Assembly: GCF_040054535.1 (NCBI RefSeq)
Contig: NC_090781.1
Span: 11,571,482 to 11,635,481 of the forward strand
DNA: 64,000 nt
From: Antennarius striatus
Taxonomy: Eukaryota > Chordata > Actinopteri > Lophiiformes > Antennariidae
Direction of reading: 5' to 3'
Part shown: positions 26,901 to 38,840 of the stretch, one piece after another
Position numbering within the stretch: the first letter of the stretch is position 1
How the letters are laid out: each line of letters starts with the position of its first letter
Made by a program: the position numbers and the translations under genes
Notes under the pieces: model-generated
What the model was told of the DNA's origin: nothing
Databases searched by the model: none
Seen by the model: only the letters and a program-made list of their open reading frames with translations

Positions 26901-29900
26901 ATTGGTGAGCTCATCTCACTGACATCATCACTATTGTCTCTCATCTGCTGGACCTGCCGATATGCAGTAAAGGTCGTGACTCAGAGCTGCATGAAAGCAT
27001 CGTATCATCAGCATATGGTTCCTGACGAGATGCTGCTCTGGCTCCACCAACGCCAACCCGCACAGCAGCTGCCAGAGCCACAGCCACCGACAGCCATGAC
27101 GCACAGCAGCTGGCTGCCAATCCAGACACACAAGGAAGTGGGAAAAAAAAAAACCAAGTCATGAAAGACTTTCCAGGAGTTTATTTGCAAAGTTTTAACA
27201 CAACACTTTCTCAGTGACTAAACAAAATGTAAATCTATCAGCTGTTAAATTAATTTTACAAATGACAAAAGCCAACACCTGTACTTGTACTCCTGGGTTC
27301 TCCAGACTTGAGGAGAACAATCCATTGCAATGCTTTGATATTATCTCATAGTGAAAGGATTGTTTCTCAAGCTCATTACAGAAGTACTTGAGTAAAAAAA
27401 AAACTGGCAATCTGAAAAATTGTGATCTGATAAAAACAAACCGTGATGCTACCTTTCATGACAGAAAATGACGATATTTAACTTTTTCAAAATAACCCAA
27501 ATCCCAAAGGAAATTTATTGTAATGTCTCGGAGAGAGATGGCTGCCTGGAAAAAAAAGTCTCAGTCACCCTGTCCAATTGTAAGTATTCAGATTGTATTT
27601 TATTATTTCAACAGTTGGGAAATAGTGAGTAGTCAGAAAATATAGAGCATGAGAAGGAAGTTGGACATTAACACCGGTTTGTTTTTCTTCCTGCTGCCAT
27701 GGCAGTCTGATGTCATGTTGATGCCAGCCATAGTACCACTGGAGGGAAAGTAGACTGTCCAAACACACAATCACAGAGCCACAAACACTCTCTCATGCTG
27801 GGGTATTACAGCAGGATTAGTGTGTCCTGCCTGTGTTTAAAAGAAACTAGATACAAATCAAGAGAGAGTTACTACTTTCAAGAAGGTGTTTTGTGAGGGG
27901 ATAAAGAGATTTTTGGAAATGCCCAAATAGATGGAACTTCCCACAAGAATCTTGAATATCTGTGTTCTTTATTTCCAGTCATTCATGACCCTTTTCCCTT
28001 TTTCCCTGTCTCTCAGTGCCCACCGTGCCGTAGTTTGACCCGGGTTTTGGTAGAATCATACCGAACCATCAAGGAGACTGGTCAGAAGTTTGAGATCGTG
28101 TTTGTCAGCGCTGACAGGTGTGACGGACACACACATCTGTCTCTGTCTATTACAGCTATAAATAATCATCCTTCTGCATTCATTTGTTAATCGATACCAC
28201 CGAATCACCGTCTGTTGGTGCTTTCCAACCATCTCCAGGTCGGAGGATTCCTTCAAGCAGTACTTCAGCGAGATGCCATGGTTGGCAGTGCCATATCCGG
28301 ATGAGGCTCGGCGGTCCAGACTCAACAGACTCTATGGAATACAAGGTATTTTACAACCATTTCCTCCTTCAGATCTTCTTGCCAAGCTTGGTTGCATCAC
28401 TCCCTGAAACCCTAGCATGATGGCTGTCACTGGGCATGCAAATAGCAGCAGAAATTGTCCCGCGGTCTGTGGAATGTGGGCCGGTTTTCAAGTCTGTAAT
28501 CTTATTGACTAGGAAGCGCTGTAGCTCTCCCTCTGCTCCTCGATCCTCTGTTTGCACCGGGTCAAGCCGGAGAAGCCATTTCTCTCTCTCTCTCTCTGGC
28601 TCCTCCTGCAAAGAATGTGAGGAACGCAGGGAGAAACAAGTCCACGCTCCTCCCCTCCCGTGCTCAAACCCATGCGCTTCATAATGGGCCCCCACCTCTG
28701 TTGACTTCGTCCACATGCGCTGACAGGAATACAGTCACAGTCTGTGTTGGCTGACTGATGGTGTCTGTTTATGATAAGGCTTTTAAATAAAATAAAGGAG
28801 ACTGTATTGTGAAGGATAATGGTAAAAACAATGGCATTTTTAAAAAAGTGTGAATATGACAAGTAGCCCAGAAGTGACAATAACAGGTCAGAAACGGCCG
28901 ACAACATCCCACAACAAACAGAATGTTGATGAGAGGGGGAACACCCTGAGTCATAGGGTGACAGCTAACGGAAATGGCCCCAATCACCCGATTCTTTATC
29001 TTCGCCTGTCACATGATCTCTGCCTCCTCCTAGGTATTCCCACGTTGATTCTGCTGGACACAGAAGGTCACATGATCACGAGACAGGGCCGTGTAGAAGT
29101 GCTGAACGACACAGAGTGCCGGCTCTTTCCCTGGCATCCTCGGCCCGTGCTGGAGCTGAGCGAGTCGAACGCGGTGCAGCTGCACGAGGGGCCCTGCCTC
29201 GTCCTGTTTGTAGGTGAGTGCATCGGCGTTAGTCGTGCAGCTCCACAAGGGGGTTGCCCAGAGCTCCTCGTGCATAAATGAAGTGACATTTAAATGAGCT
29301 GTATTAAATGTCAGATTCTGTGAATAATTCTTCCAATGTTAAAATGTCCAAAGGCCTTGAAGTATTTTAGTGTTTGTCTGTTTATATGCTAATTGTTGAG
29401 GTGACTGAAGCTGAAGGCTGGAGGGTTTGGAATAGCATTGAAAAATGACTCACACATGACTGTAGGATAGTTTCCTGCCCTTCTTGTGAGAACTGATTCA
29501 TGTCAGAGTTGAACTGGATGACCAGAGAAGACATGGCACCCATAAGAGTTGTGGGGTCTCGAACTGCATAAGGAAATACGACATAGACCTCTTGTTATCA
29601 TGTGCTCACATGTCTGTCCACCAGCCGTCTCTTCCCTGCTTCTTACTTCACTCATCTGTACGTTTTTACTCCCCCAGGTGCTGAGGGTTTTTTCATACTT
29701 TCAACATCTTTAACTTTTTTTTTTTCCATGGCTCATTCAGATGCTGAGGAGGAAGGGGAATTGGAGCCAGCCAAGGAGCTCATTCAGCCAATAGCAGAGA
29801 AGCTTATGGTCAAGTACAAAGCCAAGGAGGAGGAGATGCCGCTGCTGTTCTTTGTGGCTGGAGAGGTGAGATAAGGAATGCACGGCCACTCAAGACTGAG

Positions 29901-32900
29901 TAAAATGTCATTCCACACAGACGCGCACGGCTCAAGTAGAGCCCACAGCTGAATATATGACATAACCTCACTCATCTGTGAGTGAGGTTATATACCAGTA
30001 GTCTTAAGTCTTTGAAGCCAAATGTATAATATTTGATAGACTCAGGATTTTGATACTTCTACATCATAAATTTGACTTTTTGTCCCCAAAAGCCTAAAAT
30101 ACAATCACACACATGCATCTACACTCTCTATGTGAAAAAAAATCTCGATTTATCTATAATTACACAAATTAAAGCTCATACATACAAAGCTTTGTAATTT
30201 TTTTAAACAAATTTGTCAGAAGGTTCCGTTAAATCTTTTTTTTTTTTTTTTTAAATTTCCGGTAATTATTTCATGGTTCCGACTGTATAGGCTTAAGGAT
30301 GGCTGTGGTCAGAAAAATCTGGTACATTTATTTTTTTACATGAATGACTTTATGAACACTAGTTTAACAAACTTTTTTGTTGTTTCGTGTGTCACGTGTG
30401 GGGTTTTTTTTTTTTTTGGCGGGGGGGGGTGTTAAGGGTAGTGGGTAATTAAAGGTTTATTATTTACCCCCATTTCGTCTGATAAAAAATAATTTGTTTT
30501 AAATTGCTCAGAGTTTTAACAGAAAAAAAGTTGGTACTTTTTGGACTGACAAATTTACGAATCCAAAATTTCAAAATTGAATTGGATTGAAAGATTGGAG
30601 AAAAATAAAATGAGAGGACGTGCAGAGCCTGCTGGTTTATCAGTATGAGCAACATCTTCCAAAGCACAATCACATGTTCCATTGTCAATAGAATACAATT
30701 ACAGCCTCTTTAAAGTATTTGCTTTATGAATAAAATGAGTACTGATCATAACTGAAAATTAAAGAAGCTGTATTGTGGAAATATTTTTATTTCTGTTTTC
30801 AGTTCTTGTTCTGTATCAGCTATGTAAACACTGATAATACCACTTCTAAGATAAGACAGGCATTTTTTAAAATTTATCAGTTGGTTTCTAATCTCATATT
30901 GCCAGTCCTTTGGTTTTATCTGCATTTAGCAGCTCAACTATGCCCTCATCATAACTGGTAGGCCCAGACCATGCAGGCTGATTTTCCCAACTCCCATGGA
31001 GACTACATCTAAACAACCCCTCCATCTCCCTCCGCAGATTCCCTGTTTGAGATGCACCTCTGCATTTTCATAACTCTTGTTATCTTATATTGTTCTGTCT
31101 CGACCTTTCCAGAACTCATGGAAAGCTGCAGCAGTAGCTGACATAATTACCAGATTAGCTACCTCTTCCCGGTTTCCACTGCAGGTCTCCTTCCTCCCAG
31201 CCGTCTGTGCCCAGCAATCTGGGAGCGCTGCACTGGTGTCTTGTGTCACACGTTAAGGGTGGACTCAGGTTTCAGCCGTGGGGCTTGAACATGTGTTTAG
31301 AGTCTAGCCCTTGTCTGTCCAAAGCTGCTCCACCCTGATGAAAAAATGAAATGTCACTTACCTGTTACATGTTCATTGTCAGAGAGCCAATATTTATTAG
31401 CTCTAGTACAAAGAAATGTTGTAATGGAGCTTGTAGTGACCCCAAAGCATCTTGATTTATAGCTACTGTCTCAGTTCACTTTGTGTCCCTTTGGCTTTCA
31501 TGCTAAGGCAGATTTTTTTTTTTTACATCCATTTAGCACAGGTATAATTTCCTGACATTTTTTTTACTGGATGTGGATTCACCAGGTTTCATTTCCAGAT
31601 TGGGTTCATGATCAGATATCCCTTCCCCATTCGGGTTGTTCAGAGAGCAGAGCTTCCAGTGTCTGTGCTCGGAGTCCTGCTGGCTGGGGTTAGCCCTTCT
31701 AGGTACGAGCTGCATGCCAGGACAGCTGCTGGGTTTCCTGTGTCCATGAGTGTTGGCCGTCTCTCAGAGGGAGGCTGAGCAGTGCTGAGCGATATTACTG
31801 CCTTTGTAAAAACCAGTCACCACAGAGCAGCTTACACATTTGTAAGGGGAAAAAAAACAGTAAATGAAATGGTCCTTTGTTCTGTCATTTCTGCTTTGTA
31901 ATGGCTGTTGGATGTGAAATGAGTTTTTGTGGTTTACCCCATCTCACAAGAATTTAAAAAAGTTTGCTTGGAAGCAACAGTTACTGTTTCCTGTAATTCA
32001 GCTTGTCAGCAATTACTTCTCCCAGTTAGTTTTCTTGAAAAGCAGTTTTCAGTCATGCCAGTGATGTGGCTTGAGATGACAATGGCATTTTGTCTTCTAT
32101 ACAGTTAGTTTAGTCCAGACTGAAGTATCTCAACAACTACATGACAGATACCATGAGATTTTTGGCATTTGCATTTGTATAGTATCTGCATTAATATAAG
32201 CTATTTCAGTTTAGCAGCCAAATGAACATTGAATCCAATAGGAGTAAAGTCATTTAGAATATTTTTTTTCTACTTCCTCTTGAAATGTTTGTATCTGCTG
32301 TACCGTAAGTGATTTTCCTCAGCTATGTGAATCTGCTGTCTCTTTATCAGACATGTGCACACACCACCACAAGATGTTATCACTAGCAGGAATATATACT
32401 GTATACCGATAGTCATTCACTGGATATCTACGATTCCTCAACGATGGCTTTGACTCAAGACATTAAAAGCCGACCAGTGATGTGAACACCATTGGGGGGG
32501 GGAGGGTGTCTGCTATAATTATCCGTTCGGCCCTTATCAGATGGTCATCATCTGTGAAATGCCACAGCACCTCCGTGTTCAGGATAAGACTGACTCAGCC
32601 CAGAAGGTTCCACGTGAAAACACATGCTGAGCCTTATCACGGCGGTGAGTGCAGGCTACAGCAGAGCGGCCCTTTGTCTTTTTTGTTCTGAGCTGAGCTG
32701 CAGAGGGCGGGGGCCTCTGGAATGACTCCACCTCACGAGAAGCAGTTTGCACAAGCAGAGAAGCCAAACAAAAGAAGATGCATGGCTTCCTACAGGGGTA
32801 GAGACTGATGCAGAGATTAGATTTGCTCCTATCAGAGGCTGGGAATGCCACACTGACAGATTGTGGGACTTGTCTCTTTGTGGTTTCTTTACCCTGTTTC

Positions 32901-34802
32901 CAGATGGTGTTTCATCTATGAGTTCAACGACTGCAAGAGTGTGTGCGACATAAAGCTGATATTTGCAGAAGTAGCAGGAAGCAGTATTTCTTCCATAACT
33001 GTATTGTCCTTTGCGACAGCTTACGTCTGTGTGTATTAAGTAGTTGTGTACAGTGATTTGCAGTGTAATGAAATGAACTCCATTCGGAGGATGTTAGCTG
33101 TCTCCAAAGAAATACCACATTTTGGCTCATTTGTTCCATCTGTTAGCAGTTTTGCAACACAGAGGTCACAGACTTCATCTTGGCATGCTTATCCTTTTTA
33201 GGTAGCAGCTCTGCCAAGATGTACAAGAAGCCTGTGCTCATTTTATGCTTTTCTTATGGCACAGAAGACCGATGAAAAAGGTCTGAGAGGACAGGAGGCG
33301 GCAGCGTTCTATATATAGCAGGAAATCCATCCAAAGTTCCCTTATCTTTGACTATGTTTTGACAAATCTCACATTGGCACATAAATTACAGCGTTGACCC
33401 CGCTCTTTGTTACAGTGCCACCGCCTGGCGCTTCCTTGTTCTGCATTTTTAGCATAATCTTTTCCACATGAAACTGATCTTTAGTAAACTGTGAATCTCC
33501 CTCTGAGCCAGCAACTAAGCTGAGGGGAAATCAGGTCATGCTGTCATGAGAAAAGGAGAATTCCAGTTTTAATAAGTGAACTGTGAGACTTTCCAAAGCC
33601 GAACACATTAAATCTATTTGACCTAAGAGATCGTTAAAAGATCAGTGTCAAAGAAGACTCCACAGACGGTATCTAAAACTGAATTATGGATGGGTGTGAT
33701 TTCTCATTCAGTCTCAATAATTAATGATCCCTTCAAGCTTGTTTTAAAGTTGTTTCCTGCCTGCATGCTTGTGATTCACTTCTGTTGCCCGTGGCCACAG
33801 AGGTTGTGAACCTGACATGGCAAAGTGGGAAAAGTGTCATTAAACCTCACAAAGACGATGGTTGAAGCCTTTGACCCACAGCAGCAATCTATTTGTATTC
33901 TTCACATGTATGGGTTGCTCTCGCTCTCTCTCACCCATGAGTATTATTCAAAAGCTCTTTGATGTGACTTGTGTGTGACGTGAGTGAGCGTTTGAAAAGA
34001 GGAGCATGTTATTGGACCTCTTCCTGGTTCCTTTCTGCTCTTCCAACCAGCAGGATGTGTGACTAAGCACCCAGGTTCTATGAGATACAGCCTGCAGGAA
34101 GATGATTAAAGTTTCATATTCTCTTTCAAGAAGTATGAAATAATAATACAGATTGAGCCAAGCAGGTCTAAATTTTGGGGGGGTAATAATATAATCCTAA
34201 CTACTAGTGTAGCTGAGGTAATGGCTGCTCTGCTAGTTTCATTTACCATTTACAAGTCTGGACTGTAGACTGGCAAAGGTTCAACCCTAATTGTTGATCT
34301 TTACCATCCAACCCTCAGGGTTATCTTGGAACAAATTATAGGACTCTACACAATATTACAGGAAAGTACAAACCTTTATGGTTAACATTTTGTTTTTCTA
34401 TCAAGAGCCTTTTTTCTAAAAACCTTTTTGAATTTGCTTTGAAATGTAACCATCCCTGCTTTTGATTGAGCTTGTAATCATTCCAACAAAACTTGTAAAT
34501 TGCAGTCACTTAAAAGGCAGCTCCAGGCCTTTTCCCACAAGGAAGCAATCAATCAATGCGTGTGAGGACTGCACCACTAAATCACATTATTCATTTTTTT
34601 CCCCCACTCTTTTCCACAGGATGACATGACTGACTCTCTGCGGGATTACACCAACCTTCCCGAAGCAGCTCCTCTGCTCACTATCCTGGACATGTCGGCC
34701 CGTGCCAAGTATGTTCGAGATGTAGAGGAGATCACGCCGGCGGTAGTGGATCAATTTGTCAGTGACTTCCTGGCTGAAAAGCTCAAACCAGAACCCATCT
34801 AA
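23784..34802 (+). CDS. nxn: Nucleoredoxin, exons 2 to 8 (5' partial)
   Basis: Thioredoxin-fold oxidoreductase of cytosol and nucleus. In other vertebrates it binds Dishevelled and restrains Wnt signalling in a redox-dependent way. Coding exons: 23784-23901, 26563-26696, 28017-28117, 28239-28345, 29034-29213, 29741-29865, 34620-34802 (TAA at 34800). All have GT-AG borders, phases agree, and they total 315 residues against about 435 in mammals; the missing N-terminus belongs to exon 1 beyond the left edge. The active-site WCPPC spans a junction: Trp at 26694-26696, CPPC at 28017-28028. Other family landmarks are KLWNKY, CRNGLLV, EFPWGPKPF, the strand FEIVFVSADR, the cis-Pro loop GIPTL (29034 on) and the C-terminus FLAEKLKPEPI. 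The gene is convergent with mrm3. It appears intact, with no missing active-site residue. Identity is very secure. Confidence 0.96.
23902..26562 (+). other. nxn: nxn intron after exon 2
   Basis: Intron of 2.66 kb with GT-AG ends. Apart from the CA repeat at its 5' end, I see only unique AT-rich sequence. No coding match was found on either strand. Confidence 0.9.
23908..23962 (+). repeat. (CA)n microsatellite just inside the nxn exon 2 donor
   Basis: About 27 uninterrupted CA units start seven bases into the intron that follows the exon ending at 23901 (donor GTGAGG). On the transcript this is a CA tract immediately downstream of a 5' splice site. Confidence 0.97.
29866..34619 (+). other. 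nxn: Last nxn intron
   Basis: Largest nxn intron contained in full in the window (4.75 kb), between the exon ending GAG at 29865 and the exon starting at 34620. It contains a perfect hairpin at 29962-29991, long T runs (for example near 30239 and 30404) and a G run near 30421. No coding match was found; open frames here look like chance. Confidence 0.9.
29962..29991. repeat. Perfect 13-bp inverted repeat, loop TCTG
   Basis: ATAACCTCACTCA (29962-29974) and its exact reverse complement (29979-29991) flank a four-base loop. It lies 97 bp into the last nxn intron. Flanking bases do not pair. Confidence 0.92.
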
Positions 34803-35216
34803 GAGGAAGTCCAAATATAAAATAGACACACGATTTGGGACTGACTCCATCCTTGAACCCCTGACCTGTTGCTACACCCCTCACTCACTGTCTCTCCCAC
34901 CTCCCCCTGACTCTGTCAGACTGTTAGAGAGATGTCTCACTTTTTACTGACATTTTAACTTTTTTTTTTTAAACATGTTCCTGTTTTCATGGAGTCCTCT
35001 TTCTCCTGTGGTGCCTTGCAATGATTGTCCCTACAGTAATATATATGGAGATTGTCACTTTGTTATGGCTACAAGAAAGGTTTTTATTTTAATGTGATAG
35101 CTTTTCTGAACTCTAGAGCAGAGAATACCCGATGGACCTACTTATTCAGCTGATTCCTTGCTTTGTGTTTTGTCTGCAAGATCCTTGTAACTTTTGGTTT
35201 CTGAATGATGAATAAA
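34803..35216 (+). other. nxn: nxn 3' untranslated region
   Basis: From the stop codon to the first good poly(A) signal. T-rich and non-coding. The 3' end is inferred from the AATAAA motif only. Confidence 0.7.
35211..35216 (+). terminator. nxn: nxn poly(A) signal AATAAA
   Basis: Canonical AATAAA about 410 bp after the nxn stop codon, followed within about 20 bases by TG/T-rich sequence. This is the first canonical signal downstream of the stop. Confidence 0.75.
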
Positions 35217-36439
35217 ATGCATTTTTACAGTTGTGAATCACATGTGGTGCAAATGTGCTAAGCCTCCGTTGGGTGAAGCATATAAACGTTGGTCCTATTT
35301 AAAGAAAAGGTTGACAGGTGCACATGCAGCACAGATCACATTGTGCACATTTGTGACAGACCAATGACTGATGATTTCAACCCCCCCATGTCATTGTGCA
35401 CTGTGTGTGTGTGGGTAGAATGTGAGTGAAAATCGTGTTTGGTCACTAGTTAAATGCTGGTTCTCATCTCAGTCATTGAGGATTTTCTGGGAAGGTCCCT
35501 AATGAAAAGGCCAGCTCATTTCTGAAGGCACAAAATGACATTGGAAAAGTGTTGAATGTATAAATCCCTGTATTCTGTTACTTCTCTCATTCTCACATCC
35601 ATTAAAAATTCACTGGCAAGCACAAACTTTTGTTCTTTAAGTTGTGTCAATAAGTTGGCTCTCCGGTATGTAAAATACATTGAATGAAATGACTCATCAG
35701 GAATGAGTATATAAAAAAACACACGGGCTCAAAGAAACTCATTGCAAGTGATGCATTTATATAGGAGACAGCAGTCTGGTTATTCATTTTCTCATTTAAG
35801 GCTCATTTTAAACGAGGCGAAACAATGAAACTCCCATGAGCGTTTCATTGTAAAAAATCAATTTGTTAAATTAAAAGGCCTTTCTATATGATTTTTTCTC
35901 TCGTTACTTAAACATTGACAATTCAACATTGTGATTTGTTGGGAGGTAACTAGATTTTATAACTGACCACCTATAATAGATTGGTTTTACCTATAAGCAT
36001 GACATTATCAGACTGTGTATAAATACAAACTTTGGGGGTTACTATCGCCACTAGCAATTACAAACAAAAAAGGTTAAATCACTCAACCATGTAGGTTTAA
36101 GACCACGTTTGATATGTGAGTCTGGATATTCACTTCAACTAACAGACACAATGAAGGTGTACAAAGTGAGGGACTTTTGTAGTCAAAATACAGTAAATGG
36201 AATGAAAGTATTTAATCAAGAAAATAAGTCTTGCATGCAGCTATAAAAAAAATCAAACCATGCACAATTAAACTAGAGAAGAAGCCAGACAACCATATCA
36301 CAAAGCCTTGATTTAAATGCTGCTTCATTATTAGTAGACTGCTATGTAGAAAGGAAAAGTATATTCTGTTCGGTCTGCAGTAACATTGACACCAAAGGGC
36401 ACATACAGATATTTAGGACCAATATCATGAAAAGTCCTG
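35217..36439. other. Convergent interval between nxn and mrm3
   Basis: Holds the ends of both transcripts. On the minus strand, ATTAAA (complement of 36211-36216) is a possible poly(A) signal for mrm3, about 225 bp past its stop. The rest is AT-rich and shows no gene. Confidence 0.6.
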
Positions 36440-38271
36440 TTAAGCTTTAGATTTCCAGTTTCTTCCAGATGTTTGGGTGAGTTTCAGCAGCTGTTTTCTA
36501 CCCTCAAACAAAAGAACACTGGCAGCCATGGCTGAATTCAAGCTGTCCACACCAGAAACAACAGGAATAAAGAGTCTGTGACCAGATGTCTTCTTGGCCA
36601 GTTGGACTGCTTCTGAACTCAGGCCACAAGTTTCTCCTCCTATCACAACAGCCACAGGACTGTGAGCCCAGCTTTCATGGTATTGCTTTGTTTCCACTTT
36701 GGGAAATTCATAATCAGAATCGTCATTGGAATCTGTATCAGAGTCAGTGTCAGATTCAGAATCAGAATCGTAATCCTTGTAGCGCACGTTTTTCTGATTA
36801 GACCTTTTGCTGATCCACCCCAAATCTCCTGGTTTGGACGTTTTGTGAGACATATTCACTTCTGAATCCTCTGTTTCTTTACTTGTGACAGCACCACTGT
36901 TGCTGTCAGCCACGTGCACAATCACAGATTTCGGGAGGTGACTTTCAACATCTTCCCAATTCAAGTTGGAATGGATGGGAAGTCGGAAATGAGCACCCAT
37001 TGCTGCACGGAGAACTTTAGGTTCCCAAGCATCAACACAACCTGTTAGCAGAAATTATGAACACACTTATATGAGTAAATGCCAAAGTCAATTTCAAAAA
37101 GTAGACATTCCTTATTCATATGGATAACATACCTTTGGTGAGCAGGACATCTTGGCATCCAACAGCAGCAGCAGACCGCAATATAGTGCCAAGGTTGCCA
37201 GGGTCACGGATGTTGTCACATATCAATGTCAATGGCACTGAACAATCTCTGTTTATGAAGTTCAACCTTGATGGATTTGGGCGGGAAAATATAGCTAAAA
37301 AAGCAGAAGTGGAATTAACAGCACTTTAAGACAATTGTTGGTCTTCCAAAAACAAAATGTGAGACCCTCACCAATCACTCCTTGTGGGGTCACAAGTTCA
37401 GACCAGATCTTGATGTCCTCAAATTTGACTTTAACTAATGTGGCCCTTTTCAGCTTATCTGACGGCAGCTCATAGAGCCGATCGACTTGACTGAAGAACA
37501 CCATCTGTGGGCTGGCTCCAGCATTAAGGGCATCACTGATCAAACGCCTCCCCTCCAGGAGGTTTATCCCCTGATGCTCCCGAAATGCTCTCGAACGAGC
37601 AACACTCACTACCTTCCTGAAGGACAGATGTGGAGAGGTGGATCAGGCAATGTGAACATTAATTAATTCACCACTTCAGATTTAATTTTTGTAGTCTTAA
37701 TACTTTTATACTATTATTTTCCACAACTGCTAACCCCCATATAAGACATAATACAATTGTAAACTCATCCAAATATATTCTGCACAAAGTACAGCCTGTC
37801 ATTTATCATACATTTAGAAAATTCCCTTTTTCAGACTGGAGGAAGACTGAATTGAATCAGTCTGTAAATAGAACTATCAAACCACACACTGCTGCTGTCA
37901 AACAGGGACACTTACGCCAGTCTTCTATCTCCAGGGAAAGCCCTCTCGTAGTTCAGTCTATGTACTTCATCCTCTCCTGCATCGTTTTTAACTGCACGTT
38001 CCCTCGTTTTGACAGAGTCACTTGGCTCATGGTGACTCTCCTTCGCAGCTTTTACCCCCCTCTCCCGCTTGGCGTTTGGCACTGCTGGATGAGGTTTGAG
38101 GGTTGTCTTGACTTTATCCGTGTCGTCTTCAGGAAACAACACTTTCACCGGTTTCCTCCTCAGTCCGCGCACATACCGTTTTGGTTCCACAACAACGCTG
38201 CTTCCTGGGAAAAGAAAAAGAGTTCGCTCAATTGAAACAAGTCTTATCACGCGTCTCATGTGCGCAGCCAT
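36440..38271 (-). CDS. mrm3: rRNA methyltransferase 3, mitochondrial (SPOUT family)
   Basis: Transfers methyl from S-adenosylmethionine to a ribose 2'-OH of mitochondrial 16S rRNA (A-loop region), needed for large-subunit assembly. Exons on the minus strand: 38271-37916, 37616-37372, 37294-37133, 37041-36440. All have GT-AG borders and total 454 residues (human about 420). The N-terminus MAAHMRRVIRL is basic with hydrophobic residues and lacks early acidic residues, as expected for mitochondrial import. SPOUT motif 1 lies at residues 227-241 (DNIRDPGNLGTILRS), motif 2 at 388-396 (IGGETCGLS) and motif 3 at 421-435 (SLNSAMAAS...LFEG). The start codon has A at -3 and G at +4. An acidic Ser/Asp repeat (residues 344-365) separates motif 1 from motif 2. 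The gene shares a promoter region with glod4. Confidence 0.95.
36710..36775 (-). repeat. mrm3: Ser/Asp/Glu-rich coding repeat inside mrm3
   Basis: Imperfect hexamer repeats built on GATTCT/GACTCT-like units encode an alternating Asp-Ser run of 22 residues (344-365) between the two halves of the SPOUT core. It probably forms a flexible surface loop. It accounts for much of the extra length over the mammalian protein. Confidence 0.85.
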
Positions 38272-38840
38272 ATTGTCCCGATTTCTTCTTCTTTGGTTTA
38301 TCAGATTAGTGTAGGCGCCACCACCCGCTGTGGAGTAGGTATAACTACAGTCAGGTGTCTAAAGATACGGGTTTTTTTTTTATTTTTATAAAACTAATAA
38401 TACTATAAACTAAACGAGAATAAGAAAATGCGCAGTTTTAGGTTCGTTAATTAAATTCTTCTTTCCTATTTTTTTTTATTTATTATCTTTTCTCGCGGTT
38501 CAACTATAATCTCGCGAGACAATGTCATAGACTGGGTGTTACCATTAAACAGGATGGCCGGGGTGGAGAATTTAACTTAGGTTTTAATTTTGTGTAGAGT
38601 TGCTGCGCCTGTTCACAAAATAAATTGTGTTTTTCTTATCAATCTCAAAACTAAAGTTGCATTTAGTTTTATTTAGTTTTCCATACCAGTTAGTTACTTA
38701 TTTGCATTAACGTTGAATTTTGTTTTACATCAATATGGTTTCCACCAAATGAAGACAGAAACATCGATCAACAAGGACACTTAATCGTTCCCTGCACAAC
38801 AAATAATAACTAAGAACACGTCTAATAGCTGTCAGGAATT
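38272..38840. promoter_or_regulatory. Shared (bidirectional) promoter of mrm3 and glod4
   Basis: The two start codons point away from each other with 569 bp between them, so both 5' leaders and promoters must fall here, unless upstream non-coding exons exist. No TATA box stands out. The main recognisable element is the CGCG palindrome at 38510-38519. A short upstream frame (ATG at 38735, stop ending 38752) would precede glod4 if its transcript starts further left. Confidence 0.75.
38510..38519. promoter_or_regulatory. CGCG element TCTCGCGAGA
   Basis: Perfect 10-bp palindrome, the element reported to be bound by BANP at CpG-rich housekeeping promoters. It lies 238 bp upstream of the mrm3 start codon and 321 bp upstream of the glod4 start. 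A related half-match, TCTCGCGG, occurs at 38491-38498. Function here is inferred from motif identity and position. Confidence 0.75.

Noticed and set aside
26697-27164. Long frame continuing past the nxn exon with Gln/Pro-rich C-terminus
   Set aside because: The protein family and a good donor (TGG|GTAAGT) place the exon end at 26696. The rest is intron read-through.
28369-28907. Overlapping minus-strand frames of 115 and 132 codons inside an nxn intron
   Set aside because: No homology and no splice signals. They are shadows of a locally GC-rich intron.
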